64,000 nt of DNA from an uncultured Opitutaceae bacterium (GTDB taxonomy: Bacteria > Verrucomicrobiota > Verrucomicrobiia > Opitutales > Opitutaceae). The DNA is taken from assembly GCA_937889545.1 (NCBI GenBank), contig CALAOT010000067.1:1-64000 (forward strand), read 5' to 3'. Numbering within the stretch: the stretch's first letter is position 1; every line of letters starts with the position of its first letter. The notes beneath the pieces were generated by a model. It was not told where the DNA came from, made no database searches, and worked only from the letters and a program-made list of their open reading frames with translations. A program made the position numbers and the translations under genes. Shown here one piece after another: positions 1 through 9,327 of this stretch.

Positions 1-7
1 TCCGATC

Positions 8-658
8 TCATCGAGAACGCCCAGTGCCGGGACGGGGCGACTGGAGCGCGAGGCGGGTCCGGAACTGGGCGTTCTCGATGGCGAGCCGGTTTGCCTCGTC
101 CTGGGACAGCCTGAGCTCCGAGCGAAGGGGGTCGACCTGCGCCGTGACCTGGGCCGTGGCCGCGGCCTGCCCCTGCAGGGCCGCGATCGAGGCGCGCGCG
201 GCGTCGAGCTGCTGGGCGAGGGACGTGTTGTCCGAGTTGGCCTTCTCCAGCGAGGCCTTGAGCTGCGTGTTCTCGTCCTGGAGGACCGAAAAGCTCCGCA
301 GCGAGATCGAGAGCTTGTCCTGCGCGTCGGCGAGCTGCTTCGCCGCGTCCGAGTCGGGAGCGGCGGGCGCGACCTCGGGCTTGGGAGCCTGCGCCTTTGC
401 CGCGTCGAGCTGCTTACGCAGGTCCGCCGCCTCGCCCTCACTCTTGGCCGAGGAAGCCTGGGCCGCCGCGATGTCGGCCTTGAGCCGGTCGGCTTCCTTC
501 CACGCCGAGGCAAGTTCGTCTGAGAGCTGCTTGTTGTCCGCGCGCAGGGAGGCCACAACGTCAGGATGCTGCGCGGGCGCGGCCTGGTCGTCGGCCCTTA
601 GGGAGCCGGTCAGCGCGAGGGCAATGGGCAATAGGCCGATTCGGAAGGATCTTTTCAT
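8..658 (-). CDS. Exported coiled-coil protein, function unknown
   Basis: This 216-residue protein has a Sec signal peptide (basic start, hydrophobic stretch LLPIALALTGSL, cleavage near RADD). The rest is a long run of charged and alanine-rich heptads, from about residue 35 to 200, with no catalytic motif, so it is probably a periplasmic coiled coil. It is the last gene of a minus-strand run that also holds glycerol kinase and a GH89 enzyme, 58 bases after the GH89 stop. I do not recognise a family. A structural or scaffolding role is possible, but nothing in the sequence shows it. Confidence 0.75.
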   Translation of the reverse strand: MKRSFRIGLLPIALALTGSLRADDQAAPAQHPDVVASLRADNKQLSDELASAWKEADRLKADIAAAQASSAKSEGEAADLRKQLDAAKAQAPKPEVAPAAPDSDAAKQLADAQDKLSISLRSFSVLQDENTQLKASLEKANSDNTSLAQQLDAARASIAALQGQAAATAQVTAQVDPLRSELRLSQDEANRLAIENAQFRTRLALQSPRPGTGRSR

Positions 659-716
659 GATCTCTGGGGCTGCCTGGTATGAAAACGGCTTTCAAATCGG
701 ACACAACCCACAATTC

Positions 717-2804
717 CTAAGGGGCCCCGGCCCCCGAGGCCGCACACTGCTCCTCGACCCACGCGCGCTCCCACGCGAAGAAATCGGGCGCCGCGGCGCC
801 CTCCCGGCCCCACTGCCGGCGCCGGTAGTCGAAGTACATCTCCCAGCGCCTGAGGTAGTACGAGGTCATCATCCCCGCCCACGCCTTGTAGGCGTAGTCG
901 TGGAGATCGTCGGAACTGGCGTCGCTCCCTGCCCAATACGTGACGAGCATCATCGCGTTGCGCAGGCTGTTCCTCCTTTCCTCCGGGGTGTCCCCGTATC
1001 GGATCGCCTGGCTTTGGTAGGTTCCCAGCCGGTAGAACGGCTCGGTGCCCAGGAGCTCGTCGGTGGCGCGGCCCAGGCGGAGGAACCGGTCGGCGGCGCT
1101 GTCGAACGCGGCCCGGTTCCCCGCCCCGAGGGCTGCCGCAATCTCGGCGTAGGCATCGTAGGCCTCGTTGGACAGGGCCTGCGTCCTCAGGGCGACCAGG
1201 TCGAGGCGGTACGTCTCGCTGTCCCTGAACCTGTCCGAGGCCCGCGCGAACAGGTCGACCGCGCGGGTGAACACGGCCGGGTCGTATCCGATCTTCAGGC
1301 TGCCCCAGGTGGTCACCGGGCGGGCGGGCGTCTGCGGCCGCGAGCACAGGACGTTCTCCGGGCCGCCGTCGTTCTTGTCGCCGTACGCCGTCTGCAGGAG
1401 GAGGGCCCACGCCCCGCTCAGGTCCGGGTCCGGCCTGCCGTAGCGGTACTGCACATAGCCCTCGAGCCACTGGGCCGCGTCGACATGGTCTCGGCGCCAG
1501 GCCAGCTCCAGCACGAAGTCATAGGCGACCGGATTGTTGTCGATGCCTTCGGGCATGATGCCGACGCCCTGCGCGAAGCGGCCGAATTCGCCGGTGCGCG
1601 CGCGGTAGGTCTCGTCGGCGTACCGCTGCAGCTTCCCGAACAGGCCAGGCCTTTCGCCGAAGTTGTCGATGCAGCACCAGATGAACGGGGTGCCTTCATA
1701 GCCCCGGCGAGTCTCCCAGTTGTGCGTCTGCTCGCCGAAGAGCTCCTGGACCAGCACGTGGGACTTGTCGGAGGCGGCGATCAGCTCCTTTCGCGGGTTG
1801 TCAATCCAGCCCTGCAGCACCCACACGGCCCCGGGAAAATGGCTTTGCATGGCGGCCTGGATGGCCTGCCCCGCGCGGCCGAGATCCACGCCTGCCATCA
1901 CGCCGCCCTCGTGGAAGGGGTCGCCGGAGAAGTAACGGAGGTCCGCGCCGTAGAGCTTCTTCATCTCCCCGTAGTAGACCCCGGCGACCCGGGCGAACTC
2001 AGGGTCGGTGGGGTCGAGGATGTCCGGGCGGCGGAAGCTGGCCCAGGCGCCCTGGGCGACAATGTGCGCCTTGATCTTGGTCTTCAGGACGGCGGGCACC
2101 ATCCCGTAGAATCCGGGCATAAGCGGCTCGATCCCGAGGGACCGCATGCGCGCGATCATCCTCCGCTGCAGGTCGCTTCGGCGCTCGATCATCCCGGGGG
2201 ACATGGGTCCGCCCTGGCCCTCGAGGTTGCCCATCAGCCACCATGCCGTGTAGCCGGGCCCCGGGATGAAGGCGGCGATCTCCGCCTCCGAACACCCCAG
2301 GCGCCGGAGCGTGTTCCGCCAGACGGCCTCCTCGCCGTTCGCGGCGAGCATCAGGTTCACGCCGCTCAGCGCCATCCAGTCGAGCTCCCGCTCCCAGTCG
2401 CTCCAGGAGTAGAAGCTCATCGTGTAGTTGAACGTGCAGTAGTTCAGGGCGTAGCGGTAGCGCGCGTTTGCCTCGATCCTGACGGGCCGGTCGAGGGAGG
2501 GCAGGGGGGCGACCGGGGCGAGGTTGTCCCCCATGTGGGACATCGAGCGGTGGCAGGAGTACTTCAGGTACCAGCCGACGCCCTCTGCCGCCGCGTTCGG
2601 GCCCGAGGCCCGTACGACCAGCCCTCCGGCATCGGTCCGAAGCTCAAACGCATCGCCGGGCGCGTCCGCCAGCCTTTCAAACCGCACCCGGTCCCGAAGC
2701 CATGGCACGCGTCGGGCGACGAGGTCCTGGACGCCGGCAAAGTCGCCGGCGAGAAGCCGGAGGGGAAGGAGCGCGAGCAGGAGGGTGGTCAGGTTCCGTT
2801 TCAT
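717..2804 (-). CDS. Alpha-N-acetylglucosaminidase, glycoside hydrolase family 89
   Basis: The 695-residue protein resembles the NAGLU/GH89 family, which removes terminal alpha-N-acetylglucosamine from glycans. A signal peptide (residues 1-20, ending LLRLLAG-like) predicts export. The core has the family pattern: the NYCTFNYTMSFYSW stretch near residue 121, an acid/base glutamate in GDPFHEGG (E299) and a nucleophile glutamate in MPEGIDNNPVAYD (E419), matching the positions of E316 and E446 in human NAGLU. It starts 14 bases after the glycerol kinase stop and is probably co-transcribed with it. Pairing with glpK suggests scavenging of host- or polymer-derived glycans or glycerol-linked glycosides; the link is an inference. 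The start was chosen for the signal peptide. Confidence 0.9.
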   Translation of the reverse strand: MKRNLTTLLLALLPLRLLAGDFAGVQDLVARRVPWLRDRVRFERLADAPGDAFELRTDAGGLVVRASGPNAAAEGVGWYLKYSCHRSMSHMGDNLAPVAPLPSLDRPVRIEANARYRYALNYCTFNYTMSFYSWSDWERELDWMALSGVNLMLAANGEEAVWRNTLRRLGCSEAEIAAFIPGPGYTAWWLMGNLEGQGGPMSPGMIERRSDLQRRMIARMRSLGIEPLMPGFYGMVPAVLKTKIKAHIVAQGAWASFRRPDILDPTDPEFARVAGVYYGEMKKLYGADLRYFSGDPFHEGGVMAGVDLGRAGQAIQAAMQSHFPGAVWVLQGWIDNPRKELIAASDKSHVLVQELFGEQTHNWETRRGYEGTPFIWCCIDNFGERPGLFGKLQRYADETYRARTGEFGRFAQGVGIMPEGIDNNPVAYDFVLELAWRRDHVDAAQWLEGYVQYRYGRPDPDLSGAWALLLQTAYGDKNDGGPENVLCSRPQTPARPVTTWGSLKIGYDPAVFTRAVDLFARASDRFRDSETYRLDLVALRTQALSNEAYDAYAEIAAALGAGNRAAFDSAADRFLRLGRATDELLGTEPFYRLGTYQSQAIRYGDTPEERRNSLRNAMMLVTYWAGSDASSDDLHDYAYKAWAGMMTSYYLRRWEMYFDYRRRQWGREGAAAPDFFAWERAWVEEQCAASGAGAP

Positions 2805-2818
2805 ATTGGTTTTGCCCG

Positions 2819-4318
2819 TCAGGCCGCCGGCGCGGCCCAGTGCCGCGCCGTCCCCACGGCTTGGGACCAGCCCGCGCGCAGGCCCGCCAGCGCGGCGCGG
2901 GTCCGCAACGGGCGGAAGGTGCGGTCCCTTCCGGCGAGGTTGGCGACCTCGGAGAGGTCCTTCCAGAACCCCACCGCCAGACCCGCCAGCGCGGCCGCCC
3001 CGAGCGCCGTCGTCTCCGTCACCCGGGGGCGGACGACCGCGGCCCGGATGAGGTCGCTCTGGAACTGCATCAGCGAATCATTCACCGATGCGCCGCCGTC
3101 GACCCTGAGCTCCCGGATCCGGTGCCCGGAATCCGCCTCCATCGCGCCGATCAGGTCGGCCGTCTGGAATGCGATGCTCTCGAGGGCGGCTCGGGCGAGA
3201 TGCGCCGCCGTCGTGCCCCGCGTGACCCCGACGATCGTTCCCCTGGCCGCCGGGTCCCAGTGGGGGGCGCCGAGGCCGGCAAACGCGGGGACGATCGCGA
3301 CGCCGCCGCTGTCCGGCACCCGCGCCGCGAGGGCCTCCACTTCCGACGAGCGCGAGATCAGGCCGAGGCCGTCGCGAAGCCACTGCACGACCGCCCCGCC
3401 CACGAAGACGCTTCCCTCCAGGGCGTACTCGGTTCGGCCGCCTATCCGCCAGGCGATCGTGGTGAGAAGCCGGTGGCGCGACGCGACGGGGCGGCCGCCG
3501 GTGTTCATCAGCATGAAGCACCCGGTCCCGTAGGTGCTCTTTGCCATGCCGGCCTTGAAGCACCCCTGGCCGAAAAGCGCCGCCTGCTGGTCTCCCGCGA
3601 TCCCCGCGATGGGAACGCCGCGCAGGGCAGCGATCCCGCTGATTTCCCCGAAGATGCCGCTGCTCGGGCGGATTTCCGGAAGGACCTCGGGGGGGATGCG
3701 CAGGGCCCGGGCGAGCTCGGCGTCCCAGCCGCCCGTGCGCAGGCCGGAGAGGAGCGTGCGCGAGGCGTTCGAGACGTCCGTCGCGTGCACGCGCCCGCCT
3801 GTGAGCATCCAGAGCAGCCACGTGTCGACTGTCCCGAAGGCGAGCCCCCCCCTGGCCGCGCGCCGGCGCGCGCCCGGGACGTGGTCCAGGAGCCACGCGA
3901 GCTTCGTCCCGGAGAAGTAGGGGTCGAGAAGGAGTCCCGTCCTCTTCCTGAAAAGGGGCCCGAGCCCCCGCTTCTCAAGCGCGCTGCACGCCCCGGCTGT
4001 GCGGCGGTCCTGCCAGACGATGGCCCGGTGGAGCGGGCGGCCCGTGGCCCGGTCCCAGAGCAGGGTGGTCTCGCGCTGGTTCGCGATTCCTACGGCCGCC
4101 ACGTCCCCGCGGCCGGCTCCGGCCCTCCGGAGCACCGCGAGGGCGACCCGCCGCTGCGTGTCCCAGAGGTCGCCGGGATCGTGCTCGACCCAGCCGGCGC
4201 GGGGATAGTGCTGCCGGAACTCCTCCTGGGCGGAGGCGACGGGCCGACCGCGCCTGTCGAAAAGGATCGCGCGGGAGGAGGTCGTGCCCTGGTCGAGGGC
4301 GAGGACGTAGCGGGCCAT
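2819..4318 (-). CDS. glpK: Glycerol kinase
   Basis: The 499-residue enzyme phosphorylates glycerol to glycerol-3-phosphate in the cytoplasm. It has the FGGY-kinase N-terminus [18 protein letters not shown] (phosphate-binding loop), the signature [13 protein letters not shown], and the C-terminal nucleotide motif [17 protein letters not shown]. The length matches GlpK. The frame stays open 37 codons further upstream, but ATG at 4318 directly precedes the conserved [13 protein letters not shown] and is the right start. It is the first gene of a minus-strand unit with the GH89 enzyme. No glpF or glpD lies nearby, so glycerol entry and oxidation must be encoded elsewhere. Confidence 0.96.
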   Translation of the reverse strand: MARYVLALDQGTTSSRAILFDRRGRPVASAQEEFRQHYPRAGWVEHDPGDLWDTQRRVALAVLRRAGAGRGDVAAVGIANQRETTLLWDRATGRPLHRAIVWQDRRTAGACSALEKRGLGPLFRKRTGLLLDPYFSGTKLAWLLDHVPGARRRAARGGLAFGTVDTWLLWMLTGGRVHATDVSNASRTLLSGLRTGGWDAELARALRIPPEVLPEIRPSSGIFGEISGIAALRGVPIAGIAGDQQAALFGQGCFKAGMAKSTYGTGCFMLMNTGGRPVASRHRLLTTIAWRIGGRTEYALEGSVFVGGAVVQWLRDGLGLISRSSEVEALAARVPDSGGVAIVPAFAGLGAPHWDPAARGTIVGVTRGTTAAHLARAALESIAFQTADLIGAMEADSGHRIRELRVDGGASVNDSLMQFQSDLIRAAVVRPRVTETTALGAAALAGLAVGFWKDLSEVANLAGRDRTFRPLRTRAALAGLRAGWSQAVGTARHWAAPAA

Positions 4319-4478
4319 GGGCGGGGAAGCCGGCCGATTCCTTGCAGGTTGCCCCAACGGGAGCAAGCGCGGCGGGCGCGCGGGAATCCGCAAACGATTG
4401 ACGACCCCCTCGGAATAATGACTGAACATGCTGGCGCGGGCGCAGTCTCAGCCCATACCCACCCAACACCCACCGACC

Positions 4479-4901
4479 ATGACCACCAGGCAATCCATTC
4501 CCCTGCTGACCGCGCTGTGCTGCCTTGGGGCGCTTGCGGGGTGCGGGACCGCCCCCGGCACCCAGGCGCCCCTGGACTCGACGAAGTTCACCGTTGAAAA
4601 CACGGACCGCTTCGCCGCGCTCGATCCCGCGACCGAGGCGGCCGTCAGCTGCACGGGCCTGCAGGAGCGGACGCTCGGGGACGGGCGGCTCGAGGTGATC
4701 GCGAACGTGAAGAACCGCGGCGGCGGGCCGGTGAAGGTGCAGATCGAGTGCGTGTTCCTGGACGAGCAGGGGGTTCAGGTCGGTGCGGGGGGCTCGTGGC
4801 AGGCGCTGGCGCTGGCCGGGGACTCGACCGAGGTCGTCCGCTTCACCGCCCCGGACGCGGTGGCGAAGAGGTACGCGATCCGGGTCCGAAAGGTGCGCTG
4901 A
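4479..4901 (+). CDS. YcfL-like (DUF1425) lipoprotein
   Basis: This 140-residue protein begins with a lipoprotein signal ending in the lipobox LAGC, so a lipidated cysteine near residue 22 is expected. The remainder resembles YcfL/DUF1425 proteins: a single immunoglobulin-like beta domain with VIANVKNRGGGPVKVQIECVF and a C-terminal strand ending YAIRVRKVR. Such proteins sit in the outer membrane or periplasm; their role is poorly known (YcfL sits beside the LpoB penicillin-binding-protein activator in enterobacteria). An in-frame ATG at 4428 would add 17 non-signal residues, so 4479 is preferred. It is divergent from glpK, and no LpoB is visible. Confidence 0.72.
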   Translation: MTTRQSIPLLTALCCLGALAGCGTAPGTQAPLDSTKFTVENTDRFAALDPATEAAVSCTGLQERTLGDGRLEVIANVKNRGGGPVKVQIECVFLDEQGVQVGAGGSWQALALAGDSTEVVRFTAPDAVAKRYAIRVRKVR

Positions 4902-5054
4902 GGAGCGCGCCGGCCGGCCGCGGATCTGCCGGAAACGCCAGGGGTTCCCCAAGGCCGTGCCGATCGCAGCCGCGCTGATGGGCATGGATGCGATGCGGCG
5001 CCCCGGCAAACGTATCGTTGGACTTCGCCCGCAGGCCCGCAATAACACCCGTCA

Positions 5055-6392
5055 ATGAAGGCCGTCCTCCGCGAATCGCGCGCCACGCTGCTCCTGGCGG
5101 TCCCCATCGTGATAGGCCAGGTGGGCCAGATGCTCATGGGGATCACCGACAGCGTGATGATCGGGCGCACAGGGGCGGTGCCCCTGGCGGCCTCGTCGTT
5201 CGGCCTCGGCGTCTTCAACGTCTTCTTCATCTTCGGGGTGGGGCTGCTCACGCCGGTCGCCGTGTTCGCGTCGAGGGCCAGGGGCGCGGGAAGGCACGAC
5301 GAGGCCGGGGAGTTCCTGAGGCACGGGCTCGCCCTTTCGCTCGGGGCCGGGGCAATCGAGGTGGTCCTGATCCTCCTGATCGGCGTGCATCTGGAATGGT
5401 TCCGCCAGGCGCCCGAGGTGCTGGCCGCCGTGAACCCGTTCTTCGCGCTCATCGGGTTTTCTCTCGTCCCGGTGCTCGCGTACCTCGCCCTGCGCCAGTT
5501 CGCGGAGTCGATGGGCCGCCCCTGGGTGCCGATGCTGGTCATACTCGCCGGGGTCGTGCTCAATGCGTTCCTCAACTGGGTCTTCATCTACGGGCACCTG
5601 GGCGCCCCGCGGCTGGGGCTCACCGGGGCGGGGATCTCGACGCTGATCTCTCGCACCTTGGGCACCGCGGTGATCTTCGCCTGGCTGCGCATGGACCCGG
5701 CGATGCGCGCCGCATGGCCAACGCGGTGGTTCGCCCCTCTCTCATGGGATCGGCTGCGGCGGATGCTCGGGGTCGGGCTGCCGGTCTCGGGCAGCCTGCT
5801 CTTCGAAGGCGGGGCGTTTGGCGCCGCCACGATAATGATGGGCTGGCTGGGGGCGGTGCCCCTCGCTGCCCACCAGATCGCGATCTCGTGCGCGGCCTTC
5901 ACTTTCATGTTCTCGCTCGGCCTGTCAATGGCCGTGGGGATACGGATGGGCGCCGCCGCGGGCGCGGGGGAGCATTCGAGGCTTCGGCCGATCTGGGTCG
6001 GGGGCGTCGGCATCGGCGTCGCCCTGTCGGCCGCGAGCGCGGCCCTCTTCCTTGTCTATGGGCGGGCGATCGCGCACGCCTTCATCAGCGACCCCGGCGT
6101 CATCTCGACGGCGACGCTGCTTCTGGTCGTCGCCGCCGTGTTCCAGGTGTTCGACGGGGGGCAGGTGATCAACGGGGCCGCGCTCCGGGGGCTGACCGAC
6201 GTGAAGGTGCCCGCGGCCATCACGTTCGTGTCCTACTGGGTGATCGGGCTTCCCCTGGGCTACGCGCTCGGCGTCCGCGGCCGCTTCGGGCCCGCCGGCA
6301 TCTGGATCGGGCTCGCCGCGGGCCTGGCGGCCGCCGCGGTCCTGCTCGGGATCAGGTTCTTCCGCCTGACCCGCGACCCGCCCGCGGCCTGA
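5055..6392 (+). CDS. MATE family multidrug/sodium antiporter
   Basis: The 445-residue membrane protein has about 12 hydrophobic segments arranged as two MatE halves. The first starts RESRATLLLAVPIVIGQVGQ with MGITDSVMIGR, as in NorM-type cation-coupled drug exporters. The second half repeats the pattern around LGVGLPVSGSLLFEGGAF. It would export cationic drugs or metabolites across the inner membrane in exchange for Na+ or H+; the substrate cannot be told from sequence. The gene stands alone and converges on the PLP enzyme gene, with only 10 bases between the two stops. Confidence 0.9.
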   Translation: MKAVLRESRATLLLAVPIVIGQVGQMLMGITDSVMIGRTGAVPLAASSFGLGVFNVFFIFGVGLLTPVAVFASRARGAGRHDEAGEFLRHGLALSLGAGAIEVVLILLIGVHLEWFRQAPEVLAAVNPFFALIGFSLVPVLAYLALRQFAESMGRPWVPMLVILAGVVLNAFLNWVFIYGHLGAPRLGLTGAGISTLISRTLGTAVIFAWLRMDPAMRAAWPTRWFAPLSWDRLRRMLGVGLPVSGSLLFEGGAFGAATIMMGWLGAVPLAAHQIAISCAAFTFMFSLGLSMAVGIRMGAAAGAGEHSRLRPIWVGGVGIGVALSAASAALFLVYGRAIAHAFISDPGVISTATLLLVVAAVFQVFDGGQVINGAALRGLTDVKVPAAITFVSYWVIGLPLGYALGVRGRFGPAGIWIGLAAGLAAAAVLLGIRFFRLTRDPPAA

Positions 6393-6402
6393 TCCGGGCC
6401 GC

Positions 6403-7917
6403 TCAGGCCCCCTCAAGCGCCTCGCCGAGCGCGCCGATGATCTCTTCGGCGGGTTCGGTCCCGACGCACAGCCGGAGCAGCTCCGGGTCCAGGCCGTTTG
6501 CGGCAAGCTCGGCGCGCCCGGCCGCGGATGTCACCATGTCATAGTGCGCAAGGTAGATGAAGGGGCAGATCAGTGTGGTCCGCATGCCGAAGCTCGGGCC
6601 CTTGGGCAGCCGCAGCCGGTCGTAGAACCGGTCAAGCCCTCCGCGCACCGTGAACGAGACCGCGCCGCCGGTCGCGCCGGGCGACCTCGCCACCCGCAGG
6701 TAGTTGGCGCGCGAGGCCGGCTCGAGCGCCCAGTGGATTGAACGGACCGCCGGATGGGAGGCGAGGAAAGCCGCCACCTTCGGGGTGCTTTCCTCGATCC
6801 TGGCAAGGACCTCCCTGGTGTTGCCTATCTGCGCCGCAAGCCGCGCCAGGTCGCGCGGGTAGGGCGGCTCGACGGCTGCTGCGACCGCGCGGCGGAGGGC
6901 TGCGGCGTCCGGGGCCGCCGGGTTGACCGCGACCAGGCCGGCGATGATGTCCCCGTCGCTCCCGGTGTATTTCGTCAGGCTGTTCACCACGAGATCGGCA
7001 TGGGGGAGGCAGTCGATGCTGAACGCCGACGCCAGGGACGGGTCGAGGATGAGCTTGATCGCGTGCGCGCGGCACAGCGACGCGAGCGCCGGCACATCCG
7101 GGGTCTGCATGAGCGGGTTGGTGGGAACCTCCGCCACCACCCCGGCGATCCCGGATCCGCGGTCGGCAAGCAGTCGTTCGAGCGCGCCCAGGTCCATGAC
7201 GTCCGGGACATGGAGGTAATCGGACTTCGAGGGCGTGAATCTCCTCAGGATCGCGATCGTGTCGAGGTAGAGCCAGCCGAGCTGAACCCAGCCGGTCCGC
7301 CCCCGCGGCGCCTGGAGCTCGGTGACGGCGCGGAATGCCGAGTACACGGCGTTCATCCCGCAGTTCGCGAGCAGTAGGTCCCCGTCCGCCGCCCCGGCAA
7401 AGAGCGGCCTGAGGATCCTCCGGATCTCCCCGGCCGCGTCCCCCTGGAAGTACGCCTCGCCGCCCGGGGCGGGACCGGCCCCCATCGCGGCGAGGCGGTC
7501 CTCGGCCTCGCGCGACGAGATGAACCCCCCCACGTTCTGAAGGTAGAGCTTCGCGCTCCGGGCGAGCTCCGGTGATTCCGGGTGGGAGACGCCGTGCACG
7601 CCGTCCCCCGCGAAAAGCGCGGCGCCCGCGCCCCCTGCCGATTGGAGGTGCGCGAGCAGCGCGCCCGCCATCCGGCGGGACGATGCCAGCCAAAGCGTCC
7701 TGCCCGCGAGCCCGTGCCTGGCCGCGAGCGCCGAGGCGAGGCGGCGCGAGAACGGATGGACCAGGAACCTGGGGTACCCGCTCCTGAGTCTCCCGACGAC
7801 GGCCGGATCCTTCTCCTCATATCCGCGGACGGCGGCCATGGTCGGCAGGCTGCAGGAGACCGCGTGGGGGCTGTCGGGTATGGGCGTGCCGAGGGGAATG
7901 GGTGCGAATGCGTGCAT
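6403..7917 (-). CDS. PLP-dependent Cys/Met metabolism enzyme (cystathionine gamma-synthase-like)
   Basis: This 504-residue protein belongs to the fold-type I Cys/Met metabolism group (MetB, MetC, MetZ). The Schiff-base lysine is in VNSLTKYTGSDGD, and the substrate loop is LILDPSLASAFS. The N-terminus (PHAVSCSLPTMAAVRGYEE and RFLVHPFSRRLA) resembles the longer fungal Str2-like subgroup, whose members are described as cystathionine gamma-synthases, rather than the roughly 390-residue E. coli MetB. It probably makes cystathionine from an activated homoserine and cysteine. The start at ATG 7917 is preferred over an in-frame codon at 7980 that adds a basic, low-complexity stretch. No other methionine gene is adjacent. 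Confidence 0.82.
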   Translation of the reverse strand: MHAFAPIPLGTPIPDSPHAVSCSLPTMAAVRGYEEKDPAVVGRLRSGYPRFLVHPFSRRLASALAARHGLAGRTLWLASSRRMAGALLAHLQSAGGAGAALFAGDGVHGVSHPESPELARSAKLYLQNVGGFISSREAEDRLAAMGAGPAPGGEAYFQGDAAGEIRRILRPLFAGAADGDLLLANCGMNAVYSAFRAVTELQAPRGRTGWVQLGWLYLDTIAILRRFTPSKSDYLHVPDVMDLGALERLLADRGSGIAGVVAEVPTNPLMQTPDVPALASLCRAHAIKLILDPSLASAFSIDCLPHADLVVNSLTKYTGSDGDIIAGLVAVNPAAPDAAALRRAVAAAVEPPYPRDLARLAAQIGNTREVLARIEESTPKVAAFLASHPAVRSIHWALEPASRANYLRVARSPGATGGAVSFTVRGGLDRFYDRLRLPKGPSFGMRTTLICPFIYLAHYDMVTSAAGRAELAANGLDPELLRLCVGTEPAEEIIGALGEALEGA

Positions 7918-8007
7918 CCGACGGGCAGTCTTGTGGGGACGGGGCCCATGGCAAACGGAACGTGGGGCCAAGCGTGTCATCGAGGCCGCTCCGAATGCGC
8001 TTTTTTT

Positions 8008-8021
8008 CGCTCCCGGGAGCG
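8008..8021. repeat. Perfect 14-bp palindrome upstream of the DUF1761 gene
   Basis: The sequence CGCTCCCGGGAGCG reads identically on both strands. It follows a run of seven T residues and lies between the divergent PLP-enzyme gene (start 7917) and the DUF1761 gene (start 8085). It could be an operator for either gene or simply a stable hairpin. No T-tract follows it on the plus strand. Confidence 0.35.
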
Positions 8022-8084
8022 CTATCCTGTCCTTCGCCGGCGCCCGCCGCCAAGGCGCACGTCCAACCCGAAACCCCCAAGCCC

Positions 8085-8507
8085 ATGATCCATGCCCTCA
8101 CCAACCTGAGTCCGGTCGCCGTCATTGTCGTGTCGATCCTCGGCTTCGGCTTTGGAGCCGTCTGGTATTCCCCCTTCCTTTTCGCCAAGGCTTGGATGGA
8201 GGAGATGAAGATCACCCCGCAGGCGGTGCGGTCCCGTTCGGGGCGCATGCCGGCCCTGGTCGGGGGAGCCTTCCTGCTCGCGGTCGTGTCGACGGTCACG
8301 CTCGCGGCCCTCATGGCCGCGCACCATTCCACCGGCGCGCTCCGGGGCGCGGATTTCGGGCTCCTTGCGGGCGGGGGGCTTGTGGCGGCCCGAGAGGGCA
8401 TCAATGCGCTCGTTGAGGGCCGGACCCTCAGGCACTTCCTGATCGTCTCGGGCCACGACGTCGCCCCCTGCGTCTTCCAGGGCGCCATCCTGGGCGCCTG
8501 GCACTGA
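8085..8507 (+). CDS. DUF1761 small integral membrane protein
   Basis: The 140-residue protein has four predicted membrane segments and matches the DUF1761 pattern: LGFGFGAVWYSPFLFAKAW near the N-terminus and a final membrane segment ending in GAILGAWH. The family's function is unknown. The upstream in-frame extension to 7902 is basic and unlike the family, so ATG at 8085 was chosen. Exonuclease III follows after 4 bases, so the two are probably transcribed together, although there is no obvious functional link. Confidence 0.75.
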   Translation: MIHALTNLSPVAVIVVSILGFGFGAVWYSPFLFAKAWMEEMKITPQAVRSRSGRMPALVGGAFLLAVVSTVTLAALMAAHHSTGALRGADFGLLAGGGLVAAREGINALVEGRTLRHFLIVSGHDVAPCVFQGAILGAWH

Positions 8508-8511
8508 GCCC

Positions 8512-9273
8512 GTGACGATCGTCTCCTGGAACGTCAACGGGGTGCGGGCCGCCCTGAAGAAGGGCCTGCTCAGGTTCCTCGGGAAATGCGGCGCGGACGT
8601 GGTCTGCCTGCAGGAAACCAGGGCGCACCCGGGCGACGTCCAGCATGTGAAGTGGCCGCGCGGATACGAGGCGCTCTGGAACAGCGCCGAAAAGAGGGGG
8701 TACAGCGGGACCGCAATCCTGACCCGCGTGAGGCCCGAGAGCGTGCGCACCGGCATCGGGGACGCCGTCCACGACGCGGAGGGCCGGGTGCTGGCGGCGG
8801 AGTTCCCGGACTTCTGGCTCGTCAACGCCTACCAGCCCAATTCCCAGCGCGGGCTCACCCGCCTCGACTACCGCGTGAACGAGTGGGACCCCGCGTTCCG
8901 GGCGTACCTCAGGAGGCTCGAGTCGAAGGGCAAGCCCGCCGTGTTCTGCGGAGACCTGAACGTGGCCCACACGGAGATGGACCTCGCGAGACCCAAGCCG
9001 AACCGGCGCAACGCAGGCTTCACGGATGAGGAGCGCGAGAGCTTCGGGCGGCTGCTCGACCGCGGTTTCGTGGACACCTTCCGCGAATTCGAAAAGGGGC
9101 CGGGCCACTACACCTGGTGGAGCCAGTTGGGCGACTGCAGGGCCAAGAATATCGGGTGGCGGGTGGACTACTTCGTGGCCTCGGCGAGGCTGCTCCCCGC
9201 GCTCAGGCGCGCATGGATCAGCCCGGAGGTGATGGGGAGCGACCACTGTCCGGTGGGGCTCGAGCTGGGCTGA
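8512..9273 (+). CDS. xth: Exodeoxyribonuclease III (AP endonuclease, ExoA/XthA family)
   Basis: The 253-residue enzyme cleaves DNA at abasic sites and degrades 3' ends in base-excision repair. Motifs of the endonuclease/exonuclease/phosphatase fold are intact: MTIVSWNVNGVRA, VVCLQETRA (metal-binding Glu), FCGDLNVAH (catalytic Asp and Asn), GWRVDYFVAS and the terminal SDHCPVGLEL with the catalytic His. The start is GTG at 8512, just after the DUF1761 stop. The length and the GFTDEERESF insertion are normal for bacterial ExoA. Confidence 0.95.
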   Translation: MTIVSWNVNGVRAALKKGLLRFLGKCGADVVCLQETRAHPGDVQHVKWPRGYEALWNSAEKRGYSGTAILTRVRPESVRTGIGDAVHDAEGRVLAAEFPDFWLVNAYQPNSQRGLTRLDYRVNEWDPAFRAYLRRLESKGKPAVFCGDLNVAHTEMDLARPKPNRRNAGFTDEERESFGRLLDRGFVDTFREFEKGPGHYTWWSQLGDCRAKNIGWRVDYFVASARLLPALRRAWISPEVMGSDHCPVGLELG

Positions 9274-9327
9274 CGGCCCAGCATTTATCGGTTCGCAACG
9301 CTGCGGCCCCCTCCCATCATCGCCGCC

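Noticed and set aside
24-3533. A very long plus-strand open frame spanning the first genes
   Set aside because: It lies opposite the coiled-coil, GH89 and glpK genes, which have clear motifs. Long antisense frames are common in GC-rich DNA, and the translation is rich in Arg, Ala and Pro with no domain.
4398-4426. TTGACG followed by a possible -10 element before the YcfL-like gene
   Set aside because: The hexamer 17 bases downstream (ACTGAA) is a poor -10, so I could not call a promoter.
2702-4597. Long open frame antisense to glycerol kinase
   Set aside because: The sequence is low-complexity Arg/Gly/Pro, with no family motif, and it covers a clear glpK gene.
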